In this document: piece after piece, positions 23,441 to 33,492 of the stretch
Position numbering within the stretch: position 1 is the first letter of the stretch
How the letters are laid out: the number at the start of each line of letters is the position of its first letter
Assembly: GCA_023213315.1 (NCBI GenBank)
Contig: JAKCPI010000953.1
Coordinates: 168,138-232,137, forward strand
DNA: 64,000 nt
Direction: 5' to 3'
Source: Euborellia annulipes
Taxonomy: Eukaryota; Arthropoda; Insecta; Dermaptera; Anisolabididae
Program-made: the position numbers and the translations under genes
Notes under the pieces: model-generated
Database searches by the model: none
What the model was told of the DNA's origin: nothing
The model's input: the letters and a program-made list of their open reading frames with translations, nothing else

Positions 23441-24878
23441 ATAAAAAAAAAAAAAAAACTTGTAACATATCTAGTGTATCATTTAAAATATATATTACAA
23501 TTTTTACACATATTTCGACATAACTCAGAAGACGAAAACTTAAAACATATTACCTAGTGTAACATTTAAAATATTATTTAATACAATTTTTCAACTAGAT
23601 TCTAACGTCGAAATTTTTAAATCTAATTAATTTTCCTTTTTTCATGGGGTGGATAAATTAGTTCTTTTTTCTGGAAGGTAGGCAACCTATTTGAATGATT
23701 TTTAGAGTAATTGTTCCAGAACTCTTCTAGAGTAAGCCAGCGAGAAATGATTTTGTAGATCTTTCTAAAACAAGAAATCGAAAAATCAATTTATAATTTG
23801 GTTGTTTTTCCAACAAGCAAGAACGAATGAATTAATGCACCCCATGGTTATTTAACTAGAACTAACAATAATTTAAAAGATTAGCTTTAATATCTTCTAG
23901 TGTATATTTATTCTGACTTCCATTTCCGCCCCCGGATCTTGTTCCATTAATCTATGTAAAGAAGTATGTTTGTCTCAGGTTTAAAAATATATCATCCTCT
24001 TCCTGTCATTACCAAAAAAAGACAGGTCACAATAGCTACTACTCTTCGAAAATTTGAAATAATAGACAGAAGGAAGACGGTGAAATAAATGGTCTAGCTC
24101 TGACAAATCAGTGTCATTTTCTTTAAAGAAAATTAATAATAATATCAAGTAAAAATAATTCATTATCAAATATTAATTTTATTTAAGGACTTTTTCGGAA
24201 ACAGAAGCTATTTAGACCCGGTCTCTGTTTATTTTATCAACTTATCGCTCTTTAAATGGAAAAGTGACACAACTCAAAACCTCTCTTTAGTCAAGAAAGC
24301 AGTTTAAAGATTTCTATTTTCTTAATGGAAAACGCGATGTATTTAAATTATTGTGATATTAATGTAAACAATGCACTAAAAACTGTTAGTGACTTGTGTT
24401 TCACTCGACATCAGTTAGACAAATGAAGCTTTTCTACAAAAATAAGAGAAAAAAAGCAAAAATTGAAAAACGGACAATACTGGCGATGATACTTAGAAGT
24501 GAAAAAATGACACTTTCTCAAATAAATCTACACATAAAAAGAACTCAGTTATATACAAAATCTCAAATGAATTTAGTGAGTTTCGCGCAAAATTCAATTT
24601 AAGTGATTTGTTAAGTGAAAAAATTGGCGGATAACTGATTAAAGAAGCGTATTCGGGCATATAAGTTCTGTATTTATACAAATATTTTTCTTTATTGTGA
24701 TTAATATAATCACCCTTTGAAATTACAGAAGAACTTGTATTTCAATCGCATATTATTGTGTGAGCCCCCTTTCTTATAGGCAACCAATGCCATTCTCAGG
24801 GAAAGCGAGTATCCCTGAGGGTTAGGGGAGAAAGAAAACGTCAAAGAATCTGCCAGTGTGAATGAAATTCACTCTATA
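23441..24878. other. AT-rich DNA with a SINE tail fragment
   Basis: Holds a reversed SINE tail at 24184-24236 (AAGGACTTTTTCGG, TTTAGACCCGGTCTCTGTTT). Otherwise no gene recognised. Confidence 0.45.
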
Positions 24879-25117
24879 CAGTGGCTTCATTTCAACTTTT
24901 TCTTGGGGGAGGGGGGGCAAACTTTTTTTTCTTAAAATTTACTTACAAATAGGTACTCAAATTTGGCCAAAAGGTATTTAGTTTAATTGTTTAATTTTGT
25001 ACAATTTATATTCTCGTAGATATATTTTGAAATATTTTATTTAAGAATAATATAAAATTTTATAAAAATCAGAGCCCTTGGAGGGGGAATGCCCCCCCCC
25101 CCCCCAAGACGCCAGTG
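24879..25117. mobile_element. hAT-type MITE (CAGTGGC family)
   Basis: Left end CAGTGGCTTCATTTCAAC, then a G-rich tract; right end a long C-run, then AAGACGCCAGTG. Flanks ACTCTATA (24871-24878) and ACTCTCTA (25118-25125) match at 7 of 8 bases. 239 bp, no ORF. Confidence 0.7.
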
Positions 25118-25830
25118 ACTCTCTAGAGTCTTATCAAGACTTTTACTCGACTGGTGGGGAATTTTTAAGCCACATCATCAGCACAGCAAAAATAATATAT
25201 ATATATATATAAATAAAAAATAGAACAGGCAATTCAAATCAATTAAGTAATCATAAATTATCTCATTATTTTATTTGGTTCAAATAAAATTTTAACACTT
25301 ATTTTTTTTGTCAAATAAATTGTATAAAAAAATAATCTTATTAAAATTTTCTCTTTAGAATCACCGTAGAATTAATTAGATTTTTTTTTAGTCTTTCAAA
25401 TTTACAAATTATATATATATGTATATTTCATTTTTTAAATTGAGTTTCTTTTCATAATGAACTCAAATAAATAATAATTTATTCGTTCTATATATTATAA
25501 TTATTGTAAAATGAAAGACATTATTTTTGTCTCTGATTGCAATAAAAATTTTATTCTCACTTAGCGTATTTTAATATCGCTATAAATAATAGTGTTAAAA
25601 AAAAAATTTAATAAATTATGTAAGCCTGGGTTGAAACCATTAAAATTTTTCTATAAAATAAATTTAATTTGTTACTAATTGGTATAGCTATTTGAGCCTT
25701 CCTGGTTGGATAAACTTTTTAGATTTCCCAAAGAGAAAGTGTTATATACTGCGTTTTGTCTGTTTTATATTTCAAAAGGCATTATTCTTAAAAAAATATA
25801 TTTAAAGATTAGCAAATATTTTTTACTTTC
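25118..25830. other. AT-rich stretch, no gene seen
   Basis: Includes an AT dinucleotide run at about 25196-25211. No gene recognised. Confidence 0.5.
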
Positions 25831-26540
25831 TCTTACCCTATATATGAAATATATATAGAGAGAAAGTAGTGCGATCATGTAAAGATTTTGATGGATATAG
25901 ATGTTTTGAGGTCCCGTGAGTCCAAAAAAAGGTGGTCCCGCAAATTGGTCAGTCTGTCTGTCTGTGTGTAACGATATTAAGCATGAAGTAATTAAGCTAA
26001 CGGATTGAAATTTTATATTCAAGTTAGGTACACTCCTGAACCCTCAAAATAAACTTTAGAACAAAATCGGCCAAAAAATACTAGTACTTTACTGAAGTAC
26101 TTTTTCAGTTTTTTCGATTTTCTTCTGTTTGGTTCTAACGATTTTGATTCAAATTTATAAATCAATTATTTTTTTTTGATCCTCTTTAAAATGTATATTC
26201 TCATTTTGCCCTGAAAATTGTTTGAAGCACACTTCACTCTTGTACGTCATAGGAAAGAGGAGAAATGGTTGCCATGGTAATGGAGTTTAAAATGTTTTCC
26301 AATTTTGATTAAAATTCATAAATCAACTATTTTTTAGGAGCTCTTTTAAAAAGTACATCAGGAAAATTTTTCGTGAAAATTGTTTGAAGAACACTTTACT
26401 GTTGTACTTTTTCAGTTTTTTTTTTCGACTTTCTCAACTCGCTACAACTATTTTGATTAAAATTCAAAAATTGATTATTTTTTGCATCATGCATTTCTGA
26501 TTATTTTTTACATCTTTATAATGCATAGTCTCATTTTTTT
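25831..26540 (-). mobile_element. R1 repeat with internal duplication
   Basis: Begins TTTTTACTTTCTCTTACCC, then the reversed R1 body to the CATGGTAA region near 26280. From about 26310 an ATTTTGATTAAAATTCATAA block and the CACTTTACT block appear again, so part of the body is duplicated. The left end preserves the uninterrupted R1 terminus used as empty site for the MITE at 8811. Confidence 0.7.
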
Positions 26541-27950
26541 AGAGGAGTATTTATTAATAAATACTCTGCTTTTAATAATAAATTTCTCATTAGATCATCT
26601 GTCATTTTCATTACTCTTCATAGAATGCCACGGAGTTTTTTTTTCTAATTAATCCTTTCAAGAAAATGCGCTTAATTAGGATTAGTCTTGTTTTAATCAT
26701 TAAAAGATTATAAATAAATCAGATGATTATTTGGCTATTTTATCCTTCCTTAATATATACTACATAAATTATTTTTTCACCTATCACAATAAACTTTTAT
26801 TTCTTGTCTAAAGAGTTTTCTTCTTATGCAATTAATTTGAAATTAGTTCATTTATTCGTATCTAACTTGAGTTTAATTATCTTTGAAACACATCTTAAAA
26901 AAAAAAAAAATTTAATTAACACACTATTCGATAGAATAAATGAACTGGACTATTCATTGAAAAAACAAAAAGTTGATTATGTTAGCTTCATTTAATTAAA
27001 AAAAAAAAAAAAAATTAAACAACTATCAATAGTCTATAAAACTATTCTTTTTTTCATATAAAATTTCCTCCCCTCAAAAAAAAAGAACCGGCACGAGCCG
27101 GGATTGATTAATCCGGTGATCAGAATGCCCAGGCAGGTAGACAACGATATCAAGACATTAACGTGCGTGCGTGCGTGCGTGCATGCTACGCAATGTGTGG
27201 TGGCTACGTGCACGTTATGTTGCCAAAGGGGCTGTTGTTGCCTCGTATTATTATTTCATCTTGCTTTTGCTTTTACTAGAAATTTTTACTTTGACAAAGA
27301 TCTTGTCTTTCAAAGTCATAAAAATGGGACATGATTCTTTTTATATTGTTAGTGTTCAAGTTTTTTTTTTTTTTAATATAATATTAATTGACTATTATTT
27401 TCTTTTATATACTCCATCTCCAGATTTAAAAAAAAAATTATTTTGTAGTTTAGTAAGAAAAAAATACTACAATGTGAATTGAATAATAAATAAGACAATT
27501 AGAGCAGACTGATTGAGCAAAATAAGTCAAATTTTTAGTTACAAAATTTGATATCCTTAAAATGCCTTCTAAATTTTCATTAGTTATTTATTTATTTTGA
27601 TTCATTATAAGCAAATTTAACGAATTCATTATTTTTTTGTTTAAATAAATTAATACAATTTTAAGTAAAGCGCAAAAAATTTAATTGGCTACCAATAAAT
27701 TGAAATAAATAGAGAAGAGGTCTAAATGGCCTCCGATGCCTAAAAAGACCTTAAATAAATTTTAAAAAATACAAATTTTTTAAAGCTGAGGCCATTTATT
27801 AAAGCTAATAATTTTTTTCATTTGCAAGTAGAGAAATATGGTGGTTTGGAGAGCAAAAAAAATTAGGAAAAATTTTAAAAAGACAACCTTCCTTAAACTA
27901 TATATAATTTTTTTTTTTAAATATGCTAACGAATTTTTTAACATTAAGAA
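26541..27950. other. AT-rich DNA with small fragments
   Basis: A SINE tail fragment at about 27700-27765 (GGTCTAAATGGCCTCCGATG) and a GTGC tandem at 27165-27182. The ORFs at 27104-27482 overlap each other and have no recognisable domain. Confidence 0.4.
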
Positions 27951-28287
27951 ATTGAATCTTCAATTCAAGATGTTCCTATCTCGGCACTCTTGGTTGAATT
28001 TAGGTGGTAGGTTTTCAAATTATTAATAAAACTTTTAAATTTTATTAACAGAGGTTTTTATTAGGTTGGTTTACAATGCGGGCCGTTCACAAATGTTTCG
28101 GTTTTGCCATCTTCAGAACCTTTTTGTACAAGCCGAATGTTTCATTTGTGAACGGTCCGCATTGTAAACCAACCTAATAAAACCTCTGTTAATAAAATTT
28201 AAAATTTTATTAATAATTTGAAAACCTACCACCTAAATTCAACCAAGAGTGCCGAGAAAAGAACATCTTGAATTGAAGATTCAATTC
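27951..28287. repeat. long palindrome with hammerhead-like loop
   Basis: Arms of about 150 bp (27951-28100 and 28132-28287) are near-identical inverted copies; both carry TCTTCAATTCAAGATGTTC and GGTTGGTTTACAATGCG or complements. The spacer on the minus strand reads GGTTCTGAAGATGGCAAAAC followed by CGAAACATTTG: core box plus extra T, a short GG/CC stem and GAAAC. This fits an inverted pair of Penelope-like terminal repeats. Confidence 0.6.
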
Positions 28288-28388
28288 TACCGGCCCAGTA
28301 TCTGTAAATTTTAAAAATAAGAAATTGATATAACTTAATTTAATATGTTAAAAAATATTGAATATAATTCAAGTATATTTAGTATATT

Positions 28389-29358
28389 AGAGCGGGCGTG
28401 GAGGTAGTGAGTTGAAATCTGGGACCGAATTTGACAATGGTTTGGGCTAAGAATACTCCGAATAAGGATCGATCTTGGCAATTTTTGGTCCAATTTTTTT
28501 ACCCCCACCCCTCTTATTTCCATGGGAAATCAATGGAATGCATGCTAAGATGATGTGAAGATTTGCAATTATGGTCAAATTCGAGTACTTAAAACCTCAA
28601 ACAATGAAAAAACTGTCTTGTCAGCAACTGAGGGGATCCTCTATAGTCCCCTGAGAAGTACTATCTTGCCACCAGTTGTGGTGGTCCCCTCTAACCCCTT
28701 CACCTCTTTTCTCTCTCTCTGTTATAAATTTAAATATACGCCTAAACACCACGAAAAATTGTGGGGACGGCAATTATGTTCATAATCCACTACCTGGTAC
28801 CCCAATCAATGAGAAATACTATCTTGCCGCCAGCTGCGGTAGTCCTCTATAGCCCCTTCATCTCATTTGCCTCCTTCCCTTCTCCTAGAAGGGACCACAG
28901 AAGCTGGCGGCAAGATAGTATTTCTCATTGATTGGGGTACCAGGTAGTGGATTATGAAATAATTCGGTCCCCACAATTTCGTGGTGTTTAGGCTATATTT
29001 AAATTTATAACAGAGAGAGAGAAAAGAGGTGAAGGGGTTAGAGGGGACCACCACAACTGGTGGCAAGATAGTACTTCTCAGGGGACTATAGAGGATCCCC
29101 TCAGTTGCTGACAAGACAGTTTTTTCATTGTTTGAGGTTTTAAGTACTCGAATTTGACATAATTGAAATCTTCACATCATCTTAGCATGCATTCCATTGA
29201 TTTCCTATGGAAATAAGAGGGGTGGGGGTAAAAAAAAATTGGACAAAAATTGGCCCAAGATCCGGATCCTTATTCTGGGAGCTATTCTTAGCCCAAATCC
29301 ATTGTCAGAATTCGGTCCTCAGATTTTGCATACTCAATACCCCAGCGCCTGGTCTATA
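28389..29358. repeat. 970-bp near-perfect palindrome
   Basis: Left arm 28389-28835 is repeated in reverse at 28902-29358 with few differences; the spacer is about 66 bp. Within each arm a block starting near ACTATCTTGCC occurs twice (about 28667 and 28818 in the left arm). Outer ends AGAGCGGGCG and CGCCTGGTCT are roughly complementary, and TATATT occurs at both flanks. The two 76-83 codon ORFs share a peptide only because they lie on mirrored arms. Confidence 0.8.
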
Positions 29359-30265
29359 TTATATCAGTAGGCTATATTAATATAATTTAAGGAAAAATTG
29401 TTTTTGTAAAATTTCAATTTTTGATGTTTTTTCTTTAAACTATAAATTTTTATTTCACTCCGTAAACCACCAATATTAAAATTCTTCACTTGTACTTGTG
29501 AAAAATTATTAAACTCTAAATGAGCCGAAAGAGCATATTAAATGAAATTCAAATAATAAATTTTTTTTTTATAGATAAGTATTTATTTGAGAGGTTTGTT
29601 ATGTGGTAGTTATAATTTAATAGATGAATAAATTATTTAAAAATCCTCCTTTTTCTAATTTCTTTTTCTAATCAGTAAATTCAATTTAAGATATTACTTG
29701 ATCCCGCATCTTTTAAAATTTTAAAAAGCTTATAAAAATTCATTAATTTCATTCTTGTACATTATTATCAAATTAATGGCTATTTCTGCGCAAATAGAAA
29801 AATTTGTTATGATTAGAGTCACTCGTTTTTTTTTTCCTCGCCCGCATATAAAGTGATGCGTCCCTGAACTTTAGCATTAGTGTACAACTTTGAAAATGAA
29901 TAAGTTGAAATTATAATTAAATTATGATGATAAAATAAAATTAATGGCTTACAACCTAATGAAAACGGTTCATAATTTAAAAGATTGCAAAAAATTATTT
30001 TAAAAAGAATAGATAAAAGGTCGATCTATCGTGAATTTTTAAGGAAGTCGAGAAGTGAAGGGCGCTTACTCTCTAATTAAGAACAGAGAAGAAGTCCTAA
30101 TACCCGAAACCAGTAATCGGGTTTAGTGTGTGCCACAGTGAACGATAAGCCAGAAGCAAATAAACAAATTTTTTTGTAGCAGATTTTTATAATGTAGGCC
30201 TAATTTAAGGTTTTTCGCTCAGATATAACAAATAAAATATGTTAGCGAGGTGAATAGCTGAATCA
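29359..30265. other. AT-rich stretch, no gene seen
   Basis: A/T-rich with no recognised element or coding segment. Confidence 0.5.
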
Positions 30266-30267
30266 GT

Positions 30268-30785
30268 ATGTAGTAGAAAAAATAAAAGGCCAAGCAGCTA
30301 TGTTTCTTTCTTTATTATAGAACTCACAGCGACAATTTGGTCGACTATACGACCATCTGCATGGCTTAGTATGGGTATTCGGACCCTAGCCATGAAGATG
30401 TCAGTGTGGGTTCTATAATAAGAAAGTAATATAGCTGCTTGCAGTGGCGTATTCAGGGGGGGGGCCCAGGGGGGCCGGGCCCCCCCCAAAGCCTTCTCCA
30501 AAACAAAAAAATACCTATTGTTTTCCTTAATGATTTTTTTTTTAAATAATTATTTTATTAACTCTCATAAATTCTAAAATCTAACAAAAAACTTGTAAAT
30601 AATTCTCTAATATTTACGAATTTTGTATTAAAATTATTTTTTATTTCAAGAAAAAAAAAATTTTTTTTTAATTTAAGTTTCTTGGAGAAGGGGGGGGGGG
30701 GGGGTTCATAAAACTTTTGGGCCCCCCCCCAAGCAGAAATCCTGGCTACGCTACTGGCTGCTTGGCCTTTTATTTTTCTACTAAA
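30268..30785. repeat. inverted-repeat element hosting a MITE
   Basis: Left arm about 30270-30335 (TAGTAGAAAAAATAAAAGGC then CAAGCAGCTAT) pairs with 30400-30433 plus 30765-30784. The inner part holds a CATGGCT/AGCCATG stem. The right arm is split by the MITE at 30442; the left arm keeps the single GCTGCTTG complement (30291-30298). Confidence 0.6.
30442..30756. mobile_element. hAT-type MITE (CAGTGGCGTA family)
   Basis: Left end CAGTGGCGTATTCAGG plus a G-run; right end a C-run, AGCAGAAATCCTGG and CTACGCTACTG. GCTGCTTG at 30434-30441 and 30757-30764 is an exact 8-bp duplication. The mirrored arm of the host palindrome preserves the empty site. 315 bp, non-coding. Confidence 0.85.
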
Positions 30786-30810
30786 AAAAAATAAAATGTT
30801 TAGTTGTCAT

Positions 30811-31180
30811 ATACAGTGCCTGACAAAACTAAAGCAACTGAGTCGGAATGTTCGGGTTTTTTCTTTTTTAAGGGTTTTTCCTCCTTTTTTTTTATTGGAT
30901 TTTATTAGGTGGGGGGGTCTATTTTTTCATTCAATCAATTTTTTGGTTTTTTTTTTTTTATCCTCTTTTTTTTTTTTTTTTTTTTTTTTTGTTTATTTTT
31001 TTTTTTTTTATTTAAAAAAAAAAAAAAAATATATTTAATTAATTTTATTTTTTTTATAATTTTTTATATAAAAAGCGCCCCCCCAAAAAAAACAAACCAA
31101 AAAAAAAAAAAAAAAAAAAAACCAAAAAAAAAAAAAAAAAAAAAAACACCAAATTTTTTTTTTTTTTTTATATGCCGTTT
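30811..31180. repeat. homopolymer tract behind a Tc1-like end
   Basis: TACAGTGCCTGACAAAACTA at 30812 resembles a Tc1-type terminus with its TA. It is followed by T-runs of more than 20 (30960-31012), then A-runs (31013-31030 and 31085-31146), making a low-complexity inverted structure. Lengths of such runs may be assembly-dependent. Confidence 0.4.
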
Positions 31181-31235
31181 AGATAAATATTAAAAACTCG
31201 GTTAATCATTGAAATTATAAAATTTCATTAAAATA

Positions 31236-31762
31236 AAAAATCTGGTGATAGACCTACTGGTCGCACAGCACACAACTTTCTCTTACCCTTCGGTAATCAA
31301 AAGTTGTGTTTTTTGCTTGTCACACCAGATTTTTTGTGTCGACATATATTTAGTTTCCGCCTTTATATTAGAATTCAAGATGTATAAAATTAATAAACGT
31401 AGGAAAATATTCATATTTTGTTACCATCGCAACCATTTATGAATTTTAATCAAAATCGTTGGTGCGAATTTTGAGAATATCTGTACTGAAAAGTACATCA
31501 ATAAAGTACTAATACTTTTTGGCCGATTTTGTTCAAAAGCGTCGTGTCACGGGGGAGGGGGCTAACAAACTTAAATATAAAATTTCAACCTCCTAGTTCT
31601 TTTCGTTCTTGAGATATTTTGTTCGCAGACATATAGACAGTTATTGCCTAAACAATTTTTTTGGATTCAGGGGATCTCAAAATCTCGACATCGAATTTTT
31701 GACATGAATCCAATACTTTCTCACTATATATGAATTAACATATTTATAAAGGTAAGAGAAAG
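31236..31762 (+). mobile_element. R1 repeat with complete 5' hairpin
   Basis: Hairpin AATCTGGTGATAG...CACAACTTTCTCTTACCC / AAAAGTTGTG...CACACCAGATTTTTTG, then GTGTCGACATATATTTAG, the middle partly deleted, and the end GGTAAGAGAAAGTA. Confidence 0.75.
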
Positions 31763-33390
31763 TATAAATAAAATATATATTCAGCATACAAATCAAGACA
31801 GCTGCCACTACAATATCAATCCTAACAATAGAAAAATAAATATTCTAATCATTTATTATTTTATTTCTAAAAATAAAAACTTCGTGAAACAAATAACAAT
31901 ATAGATGTTAATAAAGTGAAAAAAAAAAAAAAAATTGACAGAAGTAAAATAATGTAATGTAATTTCAAAATAGAATTAGTCGCCTTCATATGGTATTCTC
32001 GTATATATATAACAGTTAGATAGATCTGGATTCTCTCTTACATTGCTTTCTCAATTCTTTTGATCTTGTCGTCGCTAAATAATCATCAAAAAAAATGTAG
32101 TAGTAGGTAAAAAAAAAACATCATTCTTTTTAATAACTTGAAAACATAGCATAATAAATTACAAGAAATAAGGATTAAAGTTGTTTATCCATTTATATAT
32201 ATAAATATAAAAAAAAAGGTAAAAATTCAGGTTGAAAATATTTCATAATGTGCAATGCATAAAATCGTTTTTATGTTTAAGAAGAATAAACAGAACATAA
32301 GACGAAAACCATAAACAACCACATAAAAAATATAAATTTTCTCCAACTCCATTTTGATGTCAACTGGATGTGTTCTTTTTATTATAAAACATTAAGTGGT
32401 TTCGTTCATTTTAATTAACCATCAAACTTACGCTTTAAATACTTCTCGGAATATGAAAAGCCAACTGGGTGGTGTAGAGAGGGGATTCGCATCAGATGAA
32501 GAGTTAATTAATCGCGAGGGAGGGGGACGATCAGCTTAGGGGCCGCAGGGCGCTCAGAGTCCCTTCCTTTGTCGGCTAATTAGCCTATCTCATTAACTAT
32601 TGTTCTACCGATGTCTAAAAAAATATCTATCCGCCTCTGATATTATTACAATATCTAATTTAAATTCCAGACTCGGATTTGAGCGGTAATTTGATAAATT
32701 TGAAAATAATTACAATTTAATAAATTGCAATATAATTTGCGAATAAATATTCAAGTTTTTTTTTTTTTTTCATAATTGACGACATTTCATTAAACAATTT
32801 GGAAAGCTTATTGAGGTTTTAATAGATAGGAATTTGGATTGAGTACTTGAAAATTTTTTTAATAGCCATCTCTTAAAGAAATAATGGCTTTAAATTGACA
32901 TCCGTAAGCTGTCACTTGCTATGTCAAATTGAAATATTTATTGTGCTCACAGATAATTTTTGGAATATAAGGCCTAAATCTGATGAATAGTGAAATAACA
33001 ATCTAGTTAAAAAAATTTTAAATTTGGTTAAGACCTTTAGTAAAAGAAAGTATTCTATTTTAATAGAGTTATTAGTCAAAGAATTTTAGGAGAAAGTTAG
33101 GGCGTTTGCTCTTAATATAACTTCTTATATTCTAATTACCTAAAATTATAGATTGAGAGATGTTTAAAGGAGGATAATTATTAAAAAAATAAAAATTTCA
33201 TAGGTAAAAGAAGGCCAAAGAAGGGCCCAACCTTGGATGAAACAAGTGTGTGAAAGAAACGAGATAACTGCGACATGAAACAATCAAATCATGTTGATAA
33301 AAACTCAAATAATACGATTATTTTATTTATTTTTTTTTTTAATAATAAAAATATTATGTTTTAGAAGGGAATTGCAATATTTTATAAATT
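31763..33390. promoter_or_regulatory. upstream region of the receptor exon
   Basis: AT-rich with one GC-elevated island at about 32450-32610 (GGGGCCGCAGGGCGCTC within it). If the receptor has upstream untranslated exons, this region is likely intron or 5' flank. No TATA or initiator can be assigned safely. Confidence 0.25.
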
Positions 33391-33408
33391 AATTCTCTTT
33401 TGTTGTAG
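33391..33408 (+). other. splice acceptor of the receptor exon
   Basis: AATTCTCTTTTGTTGTAG is a pyrimidine-rich tract ending in AG directly before the ATG. The exon may therefore begin exactly at the initiator codon, with 5' untranslated exon(s) upstream; contiguous transcription from a nearby promoter is the alternative. Confidence 0.6.
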
Positions 33409-33486
33409 ATGAACCAGCAATGCAAAGTGTGCGGAGAGCCTGCGGCTGGCTTTCATTTTGGTGCCTTCACCTGTGAGGGATGCAAG
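33409..33486 (+). CDS. kni/knrl/eg: Knirps-family (NR0A) nuclear receptor, first DNA-binding-domain exon
   Basis: A 26-codon exon encoding the start methionine and the first C4 zinc-finger module of a nuclear receptor. Cys5, Cys8, Cys22 and Cys25 are the four zinc ligands; between them lie the family-typical [13 protein letters not shown], and the P-box begins CEGCK at residues 22-26. Knirps-family proteins (Knirps, Knirps-like, Eagle) start at their DNA-binding domain with almost exactly these residues and lack a ligand-binding domain; they are nuclear transcription factors in patterning, tracheal and neural development. The exon ends in phase 0 after CEGCK, a position where many receptor genes are split. 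The second finger (expected to begin SFFGR) was not found in 33487-64000. The paralogue cannot be decided from 26 residues. Confidence 0.93.
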
Positions 33487-33492
33487 GTGAGT
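33487..33492 (+). other. splice donor of the receptor exon
   Basis: TGCAAG followed by GTGAGT is a strong donor match, and the reading frame downstream soon leaves the receptor sequence. Confidence 0.85.

Noticed and set aside
28555..29114. Two ORFs sharing the same peptide
   Set aside because: They sit on mirrored arms of the palindrome, so the shared peptide is a consequence of the inversion, not of a gene family.
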